Source of the DNA: Cyanophora paradoxa
Taxonomy: Eukaryota; Glaucocystophyceae; Cyanophorales; Cyanophoraceae
Direction of reading: 5' to 3'
Assembly (NCBI GenBank): GCA_004431415.1
Contig: QPMI01000017.1
Span: 1 to 64,000 of the forward strand
Length of the DNA stretch: 64,000 nt
The notes beneath the pieces are model-generated. The model saw only the letters and a program-made list of their open reading frames with translations. It was not told the origin of the DNA and made no database searches. Positions 43,501 to 52,873 of the stretch are shown piece after piece. The translations under genes and the position numbers were made by a program. Within the stretch, counting starts at the first letter, position 1; every line of letters begins with the position of its first letter.

Positions 43501-44698
43501 CCTACCCATCCCCTCTCCCTCTCCCTCCCCTCCCCTCCCCTCCCCCTTCCCTCCCCTCCCCTCCCCTCCCCCTCCCCTCCCCTCCGAATCCCCAGCCCCC
43601 TTCTCTTCCCCGAGCTTTTCGGCTGAAAGGGGCACCACACACCCCTCCCCAAGCCCGTTGGGGGGGACTGCTCCCACGCCAACCATCACGGCTGGCGTGA
43701 AGCTCCAGGGGCCGCCGTTCGTGCGCACCCCCAGATCTAAATGCACCCCATGGCCATCCCCGACCCCACCCCCACCCATCCCCCACACCCGCCCCCTCTC
43801 CTTACCTGCCTCTCCCCCCCAACGCTGTTCGACTGACCCTATGCCGGCAGAAAATCAAGCGAATCGATCGCGCACCCCAGGCCCGCCTTCACACCTCAAG
43901 AGCTTGGTCGTCATCGCGCTCGCTGACGGTGCGGGACGGGGGCAGGCGGGTGGGGAAATGAGCATCTTCGGCGAAGAATTCCCCTTCGGCAAGAACCTCA
44001 CCGTGCGCCCCGCGGCCCGCGCGCGCGCCGCCGGGGCCCGGCCGCGGCCCGACCCGCCCCGGGCCCGTTCTGACAGGTCGACATCGTGTCGGGGACCGCA
44101 CGCTGCCCAACCATCGACCCGCGCTTCGTCAGCGACGCCGAAATCCGCTTCAGTGCGCACGCACCCCGCGCCCCGTCCCTCGCATGCGTAGCCACCCCGC
44201 CACGCGCTGAGCCCCGGGCGCAGCGGTGCCGGCCGTCGCCTCGTGCGTGGCCCAGCAGCTGCATGCGCAGGCCACCCGCAAGCGCTCCCTCCTCGTGTGC
44301 ACGGATCCCGCCCACACTCTCCGCGGCCGCGCGCCCCACGCCCCCTCCGGGATCCAGCGCGACGCTCCGCACGCAGGGGGCGGCCTTCGCGCCGGGGGCG
44401 GCCTACGACCTCGAGTTCCGCAGCCCGAGCGGCGAGTTCGAGGCCTTCACCCTCCAAGGCGCCTTCGTCTGGCCCCCCGCGGCCGCCGGCGCCGGATCCG
44501 TCTCCGCTGCGTACATGTGCGCGCCGTCTAGATCTCGGGCCCCGCCGAGGGCCGGGGGAAACTGACCACCCCTGCGCATACAGGCCGTACATTATGATCA
44601 GCGGGGCGGAGCGCCTCGTGCCGTCCTTTCAGCTCGCGGGGCTTCTCGCCGCCTCCCTCTCGCTCGGCGCCGCCCTCGGCCGCCGCCTCGTCTTCTGA
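37504..44698 (+). CDS. Large secreted/surface protein: two tandem NHL/beta-propeller-like units, Pro-Ser linkers, IPT-like C-terminus, hydrophobic tail
   Basis: ATG 37504 opens a signal peptide (GLQLLAIVLPLYMCGVLVHA). Unit 1 (37,587-40,200) and unit 2 (40,255-43,070) match exon for exon: ALPAPHLPPGADPNV; INTTTCTMTKKLG..NYDGDSDTAMFQ versus INTTTCTVEKMLG..NADGGSSTAAFQ (NHL-like); ALPSKKVLLG/ALPNKKVVLG; RLYDPVTNVVSAFDGP/RLYDPSTNTIAPFDGP; GAIRGLAYSLVEDRIFVSW/GRIRGLAYSPLDDRLYVSF; RSEIWSMRTDG/WSEIWSMNTDG; STRAPYT; DLCPSV; WSGGIYATGPYS/WAVV..GVYAQGLY. Unit 2 has no signal peptide and is joined by a (PS)n linker. A longer Pro/Ser tract (43,060-43,610) follows, as in algal cell-wall glycoproteins. C-terminal blocks (FGEEFPFGKNLTV; DIVSGTARCPTIDPRFVSDA; AAYDLEFRSPSGEFEAFTLQ) look IPT/TIG-like. 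The tail LVPSFQLAGLLAASLSLGAA suggests a membrane anchor. About 20 exons, and several joins are unresolved. Confidence 0.65.
40201..40260. repeat. (CCCTCGCC/CCCTCCCC)n encoding a Pro-Ser linker
   Basis: Short CT-rich minisatellite between the two propeller-like units, read in frame as Ser-Pro dipeptides (PTPSPSPSPSPSPSP) and running directly into the ALPAPHLPPGADPNV exon of unit 2. Confidence 0.8.
43060..43615. repeat. 550-bp polypyrimidine tract, Pro/Ser-rich coding
   Basis: Almost entirely C and T on the plus strand, in units such as CCCTCCCCCTCCC and CCCTCACCCTC. Its first part encodes a long SPSPSPSP stretch in the frame following the VACVKPTPS end of unit 2. From about 43,260 the frame becomes Leu/Pro/Ser, so part may be intron. 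GGATCCCCGTCATCCGCACC-type blocks recur at 43,260-43,330. Confidence 0.85.
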
Positions 44699-45485
44699 GG
44701 GGGCGGCGATCGCGAGATGCTCCGAAGGCGTCCTCGAAACGCCTCCAGCGCCTCTGCCTCTTGGGGCCGCGCCGCGGCGCGCGGGCCTACCTGGAAGAGA
44801 TGCAGCTCACGTGAATGCATGGCCAGAACGTTCCCGCCTCCCCTCCAATTACGCTTCCGATCCCGTTCCGTTTAATTCGATCGCGGGGCTCCCCGCCCGG
44901 CCGCCTGTCAACGGTCATTAAATGTAGTACGAGTTAACGTTCTAGTTGCAAATTCTAGAATTCAGTCCGGTTCCATCTTGTCGAGTTGCAGCACTCTTTT
45001 CTATTTTACTCGATTTTGCCTTCCACTTACTGATTACTGAATTGCTAGTTCTACGTACCACGTGATGCCAGCTAGTTATGCGAATGTTCGGAATTCGAAT
45101 TCATGATCAAGCTTCGAATTCGGGCCGCTAAAGCTTCGCCCTCGCCGAGTCGGTTCGTGGGGTAGAACTTCGAATCGAAATGATGCGGCAGAAATCGGTG
45201 CGCATGCATATGCGGTCTGATCCAATTGCAATGATCATCGGAAGCATGATGCAGCATATGCTGCGGTCTGATCATCGGAAGCTTGCGACGGCCGTAGGCT
45301 GTGTCACGGCGAAGCGCTCGCGCTTCGTACAATTTTTACTCTACGTACATATACTGGCTAAAGCGTTATACTATACGATAGAACATCTGTAAAGAACGGA
45401 AGCTCCATAAAAGATCCTGCAACGGGCTGCATGTACGGGCGTGTTTAGTGGCCATGGCTCCAGTCGCTTGCGCGACCGCCGAAGC
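44699..45485. other. Convergent intergenic region, AT-richer, no gene seen
   Basis: Lies between the stops of the secreted gene (plus) and the unknown minus-strand gene. Contains clusters of GAATTC, AAGCTT and TGATCA palindromes and two copies of GCGGTCTGATC (45,211 and 45,263). No convincing frame. Confidence 0.5.
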
Positions 45486-47010
45486 TCAAGGGACCGGCCC
45501 TGCACGGGTCGGGGCAGGCGGGGCCGGGGGCCCCGGTCTGGGGGGCGCGGGGGGCGGGGGCAGCTCCTCGGGGAGGGCGGCGAGGGCGGCGTCGGGGGGC
45601 GCGGCGGCGAAGTCGAAGGGCGCCTCGGGCCGCTCGAGGAGCCACACGAGCCGCGGCCGCAGGCGCGCGCCCTCCGCCGGCCCGGCGCCGCCGGCCTCGG
45701 CAGCGCGGAAGGCGTGGGGATGCAGGTGCCAGGCGCCCGGCACGCGCCCATGCGGCTCGCCGCAGGAGGAGGCCTGGCCGCAGCGGCGGCAGGCGCGGGG
45801 CGGCGCGGGCGCGAAGCCGTCGGTCCGGCGGCGACGAGCGGCTCGAGGACGACGTCGCGGGCCTCCCGCGCAGCAGCAGCGCCCAGACGTGCACCTGCAC
45901 CAGCCGCAGCAGGCACGCCTGCACACGCGCGCCGGCGCCGCCAGTCAGTCGCGGCAGCGCGGCCTGGGAGGCGCGGGGGGGCGGGCGGGGTGGGGAGGAG
46001 TCACCTCGTCGACCTGGCGGAGGGAGAGGCGGTGGAGGGCGGCGGCCCCGGCGCGGGCCTCCTCGACGGCGGCGGCGAGCTCGAGCCCCGCGGGGCCCGG
46101 CGCCGGGGCCGGCGTCGGAGTCCGCGTCGGGCGGCCCGGCCTCGGCGAGGGCGAGCAGGACGCGCAGGTAGCGCCCAACGGCCGCCCGCGACTCCTCCCC
46201 CCCGGCCCCCTCCTCCCCCACCGCCAGCACCCGCCGCTGCGGCTGCGGCTGCGGCTGCGGCCCCTATGCCTCTGGCTGGTCCGCTGCGGGCCGGGGGCCG
46301 GCGCCGGCACCGGCTCCAGGAGCTGCAGGACGCGCTCCGCGACCCCGCGCTGCTTCGCCGTGACCCGCTCGCAGACCTCCAGCCGGTAGTGCTCCTGCAC
46401 CCCGCTCCGGATCCGCCGCGCCTGCTTCTTCGCCGCGCCGCTCGCGGGGCCCGGGCCGGAGTTCGCAATCGCGGGCGCCGGCCACGGCGGGTGGAGGATC
46501 TGGTAGACGTAGCTGCATCGATGCGGCACGACGACGGGGACGCTGTCGTGCTCGGAAGTCCAGGCTGCGAGCGCTAGCGGGGCGGGGTCGCGGAAGTAAG
46601 CGTCGATTCGCAACCCCAGCTAAAGCTTGCGGGGGCTGGGTCTCGCGTAGTTCATTCAGCGTGCCGGCGCCCCGAAAGAGGCGAACAGCTCTAGCGCTTC
46701 CTCAAGCGATCGCCTAGTGCTTCGTCACGCATGTGCACTTTCATGTCGGGGTCGCGCACCATACGGGCACTCGGATTGCCGCGCACAGCTCTCCAGGTAG
46801 AGCCTGCACCAACGAGCGCATGCTCGGAAAACCGAGCACGCTTCCTCGACTACCTCGTCCTCGATCAGCAAGCCAGACTTCCGATCAGCCCTCACGCGCA
46901 AGGCGAAGCGCGTCCAGAGGTCGAGGTCGGCCGGGTGGAGAGCCACGGAGCCGTCGAACGCGGCACCGGTACCGGGGCTCTCCACACGGGCCTCGACGTA
47001 CCCTCCCTGG
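45486..47010 (-). CDS. Multi-exon protein of unknown function with a Cys/His cluster
   Basis: The first visible exon (about 46,790-47,010) reads GGYVEARVESPGTGAAFDGS, ALHPADLDLWTRFALRVRAD and VEEACSVFRACARWCRLYLE. After an intron: IDAYFRDPAPLALAAWTSEH, HRCSYVYQILHPPWPAPAIA, KKQARRIRSGVQEHYRLEVC and KQRGVAERVLQLLEPVPAP. Then VGRYLRVLLALAEAG, VEEARAGAAALHRLSLRQVD and RVQACLLRLVQVHVWALLL. The final exon has CRRCGQASSCGEPHGRVPGA with WHLHPHAF (a possible zinc site) and a Pro-rich end (stop 45,486). The alpha-helical content and conserved-looking Trp/Cys suggest a real globular protein, but I do not recognise it. The start codon was not found; the gene is divergent from the gene at 47,321. Confidence 0.5.
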
Positions 47011-47320
47011 CGGCTCAATGCTGGCTTAATGACGGCTTGCCGGCTTGACAATGAGTACCGGGTACCCGTCCAAATTCGCGCGAGAAGGCGACCTTAGCAA
47101 GAAGCGCGCAATTGCACGAGGCTGCCACGAGCCGGCCGTGCGCTTGCGAATCGAGGTTGCAATTGCTGGGCCCAATGCTGGCATGAAGGCGGGCGCGCAG
47201 CAGAGCTAGCTACGCAGGAGCTCGAGGCGCCGTGTGCGCGCCACGCGCTGGCCAGCCGTTTCAGCGCTGGTCTGGGCCAGGACAGCGCTGGATTCTAAGA
47301 GCTGTGCTAGTTTTCGAGCG

Positions 47321-50037
47321 ATGCCTCCACACGAGCCCGTTAGCGGGCCGTATTCTGATCATCATCTGCTTGATCATGATTCCGCCGCGCCTCTTGCAAT
47401 AGACGCGAAGAGGCCGAGCTCGGGCCTGCGGCGTAAATCGGACCCGGGGCTCACGACGGTGGACTCGACAGGCGCGCGCGCGCGCGCGCCCCGCGCCCCG
47501 CGGAGGCCGGCGCCCGCTGACTCGACGGCAGGCCTCGCGTTCCTCCGCGCGGCTGCCTCGAAGCTCCTCGCGCGTGCCGGCGACGCCGGCACCATCCCGC
47601 GGACGGTCCGGCCGCGGCCGGCGGTGGCGCGAAACTTGGGTCCTCGCGCGCTGACGGGTGCGGGCTGACTGCAGGCGCTGGTGCGGGCGGCGCGGGAGGC
47701 GGCGGAGTTCGCGTCGGCGGAGGTGCCCGGGCGGGCGGCGGCGGCGGCGAAGAGCGTCCTCCTCTCCTTCGCCGAGGAGGCGGCGAGCGGGGCCGGGGGC
47801 GGGGAGGGCGGGCCGGGGGTGGACGCCCGCCGCTTCCTGGCGCACGCGGCGTGCCTGGTGTACCGGGACCGCTCGACCACGCCCCCGCCCCGCGCCGCCT
47901 TCGTCGAGTGGCTCTTCGCCCTCTACGACGCCGCCGGCGAGGGCCGAATCCGCCGCGTCCGTACCCCCCGCCCCCCCCCCCCCCCCAGGGAGGGACCTGA
48001 GCGGCCGGGCGCAGACGGACGCGGACGAGATCGCGCGGGGTCCGCGGAAGCAGGCGGCCGGCCACTACTCCGGCGACGGCACCGTCGTCCTCGGTGCTCC
48101 CCGCGCCCCGCCGGGCGGGCGCCTTGTCGCTTGCTCTAGAAATGGGTTTGCAGCGCTGCTGTACATTCTAAACAATCTAGATCTAATTTTGGGGCGCCCC
48201 GCTTTTAATTCGCTGAGGGCTGGCGGGGCGCAGCCCAGGTGCAGCGGCTCGTGGACAGCAACGTCGCCTGGGCCCGCCTCGAGGACGCCGGCGCGCACGG
48301 CCCCGGCCCCGCCCGCAGCCGCGGCGGGCCCGCGCCCGCGCCGCCGGCGGCCGCGCGGGGAACCCCGCCCCTCGCTTGGAGGCGACGAGGAGGAGGAGGA
48401 GGCGGGGGCGGGGCCGGCGGGCGAGGCGGATCCGCAGGAGGCTGCGCGGCCCGCCGAGGCCTCCTCCCCGGCCGGCGCCAAGCGGCCGCCGCGCCCGCGC
48501 AGGTGCCTCCCCGCTCCCGGCCCCAGCCCCGGCCCGCGGATCGCATTCCGAGTCGATCGCTGCGCAGCGCGACGTGGACGCCGGCGGCAGTGGCTGCGCA
48601 GCTCGCCGCGATGCGCGCCGCGGGCCGGCGGCCGTGGCGGCAGCCGCAGCCGCAGCGGACGCGGAGGAGGAGGCGGAGGCGCCGCTGCCCAGCGTCTGCG
48701 TGACGCGCTCGCGGCGGGCGGAGGAGGCGGCGGGGCGGGCGATGCGCTGTGGGCGAGGCGCGTGGAGGGACGCGAGGCGGGGGCGGCGGGGCGGCGGGGC
48801 GGGCGGCTGCTGAGCGCGACGCGCCTCGCGGCGGCGTTGGAGCGGCTCTGCGCGGCGCGGGCGCACCGGCCCTCCAGCGGCGCCGAGGGCGCCGCGCCCG
48901 AGGGCGAGCCCGGGGAGGGGCCCTTGCTCGAGTGGGCCGAGGACGCGGAGGGGCTAGAGGAGGACCTGGAGGAGCTGGAGCTCGCCGAGACCGGCCCCGC
49001 CCGCCCCGGTACCCCGGTGCGCCCCGCCCCGCCCCGCTTCGTTATTTTCCCGTGGCCTCGCTCCTGACTTCGCCCGGCAGCCGTCGGGGCGGCCGCGCGG
49101 GTCGGGGCCGGCCCCAGCGCCGAGCGCACGCCGGCGCCCTCGCCGCCCCCGCCGGCGGCGGCCGCCACCGCCCCGGCCTCCGTGTCGGAGTTCAAGCTCG
49201 AGATCGAGGTCCGCGCTTGCCTGCCTGGGCGCGCGCCCTCCGAGCCGAACTGAGCTGCGCCGCCGCGCCGCAGATCCCGGGCTCGCCCCTGAGCGCAGGG
49301 CTCCCTTCGAGCCCCGCGGGGCCCTTTGCCGCCGGCCCCGGGCGGTTCCTCTCCCTCTCGCCGGGGGGCCCCACCCCCGGGGGCCCCTCTCGCCGGCCCC
49401 GCCCCTCTCGCCCCTCGTCGGACGCCCCTCGCCGCGGCTCCCCTCCAGCGGGCCCCTGCGGCCCCTCCCGGGCTCATGTCCCCGCCGGCCAGCCAGCTCG
49501 CCCCCGCCCACTCGCCGCCCCCGCCGGCCTCTCGGGCGCCCGCACGCCGCCCTGCGCGCCCCTCGCGCCGGGGGCCATCAGCCCGGCGGCGCGCCCCTCG
49601 GACCCGCGCCTCTGGCGGATGACGTGCGCGCCGTGGGGCGCGCGGGGCGCGCGCTCGCCGGTGGGCGGGGCCGGGGCCAGCGCGCAGCTCGGGAGCCCGG
49701 GGAGAGCCCCGGCTCGAGCGTGCACGGGGCCTCCTCCATCTGGGCCGGCGGCTCCCACCACGGGCCCCTCCAGTCCGTGGAGCCGGCGCCGGCGCCCGGC
49801 CCCGCCCCGGACGCCCCCGCCCCTCTCCTGAGGCTTCGTTCGCCGAGGGCCTCCGCCGCGCCTCGGCGCCGGCCGCCGCCGCCCCGTCCCGGCCCCGCCC
49901 CGGGGCAGAAGCCGGCCGGCGGCCTCGCCCTCGCGTCGCTGCCCCACCGCCGCCTCGCCGCCGCCGCCGGGCCGCGCGGCCCCTCCCCGAGGTACCCGAC
50001 GGGCCCCGCGGCCCGCGCGCGCGTGGACGGCATTTAG
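47321..50037 (+). CDS. Multi-exon Ala/Pro-rich protein with a degenerate EF-hand-like segment
   Basis: A candidate ATG 47321 gives MPPHEPVSGPYSDHHLLDHD, with DSTAGLAFLRAAASKLLARA before a donor near 47,575. After acceptor GACTGCAG (about 47,675): ALVRAAREAAEFASAEVPGR, AAAAAKSVLLSFAEEAASGA, VDARRFLAHAACLVYRDRST and FVEWLFALYDAAGEGRIRR. The last piece has the shape of an EF-hand (LYDxxGxGxI) with incomplete Ca ligands. Later exons: ADEIARGPRKQAAGHYSGDG; VQRLVDSNVAWARLEDAG; acidic GGDEEEEEAGAGPAGEADPQ; ATRLAAALERLCAARAHRPS; LLEWAEDAEGLEEDLEELEL; VSEFKLEIE. The last part is Pro/Ser-rich (GGPTPGGPSRRPRPSRPSSD; SSVHGASSIWAGGSHHGPLQ). The stop could be 49,831 or 50,037 depending on the final exon frame. 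Function not identified. Confidence 0.45.
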
Positions 50038-50602
50038 TTCGAGGCGCGCGTGCCTCGCTGTACATTTCCTGGGTGTTTATTTCCTTCACGGTCCCTCTAG
50101 ATCTAGCTCGTAGTAGTCTGCTTAAAGTGTTATCGTATTGGCCGCAGTGCACGTGGTTGTACATAGCTTCGGTCCGTTGTTGCATAGAGCTTCGGTCCGT
50201 GGTTGCATAGATTTACTTATTGACGCCTGCTCGCGAGAATGAGTGTCGCGCCCGCCAGTTGTAGAGGTTCTGCTTTGCGAAGCTGCTGCTTCTTCGTTGC
50301 ATTCATCTTTTGAACTTTCTCATTTCTTCCCGTGTCGTGAGCACGATCTGGACCCCCGCTGCTGGGGTGCCTGCAGTCAGACGTTGTAGTCGTGGCGCGC
50401 CTATATAGCTAGCCCTGGCCATGGCCATGGGTCACGGATAGCGAGGCGCAGCGGTTGGGCTCGCCCCAAGCTTAAGACTCAGCCTTTCTTCGGTATCTCT
50501 CTATGCTTTATAAGATAATTCGCCGAGTGCTGCGGCGTCATGATCAGTTTCCATAATCAAGCGTATGCATTGCAGGCAGACCCGGCTGCAGCCGTCCAAC
50601 AT

Positions 50603-50762
50603 TCGAACCTATGTGAGCGTCAGCGTAGCATAGGGCAGTGTATGGCTGCCAAATAAAGGCAGCCTTGCTTACGCACATATGTACAAGGGGCGCACTTACA
50701 AGTTATAAGTGCGCCCCTGGGGTACAAGCCTCAGTCTTGCTTCGCAGCCAAGGCCTCTAAGC
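50603..50762 (+). repeat. Split direct repeat A1
   Basis: 160 bp, starting TCGAACCTATGTGAGCGTCA and ending AAGGCCTCTAAGC; identical to A2. Contains two stem-loops: GGCTGCC-AAATAAA-GGCAGCC (about 50,644-50,664, with a poly(A)-signal-like AATAAA in the loop) and GGGGCGCACTTA-7 nt-TAAGTGCGCCCC (50,687-50,717). Confidence 0.95.
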
Positions 50763-50769
50763 AGAGGTC

Positions 50770-51857
50770 ATGGCTCGCTCGCGGAGGAGCCCATCGTGGG
50801 CCCCTCTGTTCGTAGTCGTCTTGACCATCATTCTGCTCGTCGCCTGTGCCGAGGCGGCGCAGAAACGCAAGTCAACGGCCACTGGTGCGCGCAAGTCGGC
50901 CAAACCCAAGACGGCGACGACCCCGCGCCCCAGGCCCGGAGGTCGTCATCTCGTCTTCAAGCTCCGGCCAACGACAGTGCGGAGGAGGAGCAGCCTGCAC
51001 CTCCGCCGACGCGATCTCGCAAAGGCAAGGAGAAAGCCGTGTCGCCGGATCCGGACCAGCAGCAGTCCGACCCAGAAGATGAACCTGAGGACGACGTTGC
51101 CGTTAGACTGGCACAGCGTGAGCAGTTCGGTGGCGCCTACGACGAGGAAGAGCAAGTGGCTGCGCGCAACTTTCCGAACTTGGCGCAAGTGGATCCGGGC
51201 GCGGCTGGCCCGTCAACCGGCTTCACCCGTCACCTTCAAGGCCCTTATGCTGTACCCGCTGGCAACTCGACTGCCCCAACGTCGACCAAACCGGCAGCGG
51301 GTGCGCTTCCGCCAGCGTGGGCTGAGCTACTTCAGCGTGGGATAGATAGCGCGGTCATCAAGCTTCAAGAGCAGCAGCAGCAGCAGCTCGGCGAGCAGCA
51401 GAAAGACAACCATGAGGCTATGCAGCTCAAAAACCCGTGGCTTCGTGAGCTTGCCCTGCAGCTATCGCAGCTTAAGTTTCAGCTCAAGAGATGCTCTTCG
51501 TGCACTGCGTGCTACGATCACGTAAAGCAGAGCCTCAAAATCCTCGACGAGCTCCGGAAGCGGATCGACATTCGCGACAAGGGCGGCGACAAGCTTGCCG
51601 AGCGGCTGGCAGGTGTGCCAGAGGAGTATCGGGGCACGGCTGCGGCGCTGGCGCACGCGCTCAACATTGCTGGCCCGGAGGCCGCCGGCGGGCGCCCGTA
51701 TGTGCAGCACGCCAACCCGCGGCCCCAGCACCAGGGCCGCGATCGCCCGCCGTCGCAGCGCAACAGCGGGATGTGTTTCCGCTGCAACAAGCCCGGGCAT
51801 GTCGTGAAGGATTGCCCGAACGAGCCGCGCCCCGGCTGGCGCGACCCCCCCAAGTAG
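50770..51857 (+). CDS. Gag-like protein of the retrotransposon (zinc knuckle)
   Basis: Capsid/nucleocapsid-like ORF. The main frame is open from 50,709 to TAG 51,855-51,857 but has no early ATG. A different frame has ATG 50770 (MARSRRSPSWAPLFVVVLTI, hydrophobic) open to 51,345, so either a frame change near 50,935 or a non-AUG start is needed. Content: basic/acidic disordered segment (SRKGKEKAVSPDPDQQQSDP), central part LPPAWAELLQRGIDSAVIKL and a Gln run, helical WLRELALQLSQLKFQLKRCS and SLKILDELRKRIDIRDKGGD, and the C-terminal CCHC knuckle CFRCNKPGHVVKDC (about 51,773-51,815) before PRPGWRDPPK. The knuckle and position mark it as gag. Confidence 0.8.
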
Positions 51858-52583
51858 ACGTGCGCGCCCTTGTGTGGACGCGCAGTTTTCGTTTCGCATT
51901 TCGCTAGATACTAGTGTTTCGGTGTGTTTCTTGCAAGCATAAGTATTGCTAGCATATGCAAGTGCAGTCTTCAGAAGATCTAGAGTGTGCGTGTATGCGT
52001 CCCTAAACATGCAATACATGTATTATGCTTCCATTTCATGTGATGGTGTGGCCGGGTGCGGCATTGTGGCCGGGTGCGGCATAGTCATTACCAGCCGTGG
52101 TGGCGCCGGCGTGCTGTGGCTTTATGCATTGGTCCTGTGTGCATTTGCATGTGTTAACACTGTGAAGTGTGACTGTGATTGTAGTCTACTTTTCTTTTCA
52201 ATGCTAGTGGCATATATTGCCGTCTGGATGACTCCAACCTGGCAGAGCCCCAGCTGACTCCCGGCAACTGACCTGTTTCCAGCACAGGTCAGGAGTGCTG
52301 CTGGCTGTCGAGCTCCTGGCCCCTCCGGCCTTCCCGTGTGTCGCTATCGCATACTGGGCGCTCTGAAATTAACCTAGTGCATTTTGCAGGTGAGGAGTAC
52401 ACAAGGGTACGAAGATTCCATGATGCCAACTGTTCCCGCTGATATCGCAGGTTGGCGCATTCATCCAGAAAGTCCATGCCTGTGCAAATGTGTTGTGGCA
52501 CCGTGGGTGCATTGTGGCACTGTGTGTGCATGTGAGCTCAAGACTTGAACCAACAAGCACATTGACACGCTCACTCTTATATT
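51858..52583. other. Non-coding spacer within the retrotransposon
   Basis: 726 bp between the gag stop and B1, AT-richer. Contains short direct repeats (GTGGCCGGGTGCGGCAT twice at about 52,048-52,082; TTGTGGCAC repeated near 52,493-52,520). No ORF with element-like features. It may hold the 3' end of the gag transcript or promoter of pol. Confidence 0.5.
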
Positions 52584-52646
52584 CTTCATGACAAGACATG
52601 TTGTGCTTAGCTTGCTGTAAGCAAGGCTGCCGTGGCAGCCATACTC
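52584..52646 (+). repeat. Split direct repeat B1
   Basis: 63 bp, CTTCATGACAAGACATGTTG to CGTGGCAGCCATACTC, identical to B2 (56404-56466). Overlaps A2 by TC. Its last 30 nt are the near-exact reverse complement of a segment of A2. Confidence 0.95.
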
Positions 52647-52804
52647 GAACCTATGTGAGCGTCAGCGTAGCATAGGGCAGTGTATGGCTGCCAAATAAAG
52701 GCAGCCTTGCTTACGCACATATGTACAAGGGGCGCACTTACAAGTTATAAGTGCGCCCCTGGGGTACAAGCCTCAGTCTTGCTTCGCAGCCAAGGCCTCT
52801 AAGC
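52645..52804 (+). repeat. Split direct repeat A2
   Basis: 160 bp identical to A1; follows B1 directly to form the internal B1A2 junction, the presumed copy of the circle junction. Carries the same two hairpins (AAATAAA loop at about 52,686-52,706; 12-bp stem at 52,729-52,759). Confidence 0.95.
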
Positions 52805-52873
52805 TTCTTCCCGTTCGCGTGTCACCATCTTCAAGCCAGCGGCTGCATGGACCATCAGCTGTAGCAGTGCTAG

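Noticed and set aside
48065-50185. 706-codon open frame on the minus strand
   Set aside because: Arg/Gly/Ala-rich, with no family-like blocks. It is antisense to better exon candidates on the plus strand; long stop-free antisense frames are expected at this GC content.
50770-50900. Hydrophobic N-terminal stretch as a secreted host protein
   Set aside because: It lies within the retrotransposon, directly after A1, and overlaps gag; more likely a gag leader or a non-coding frame.
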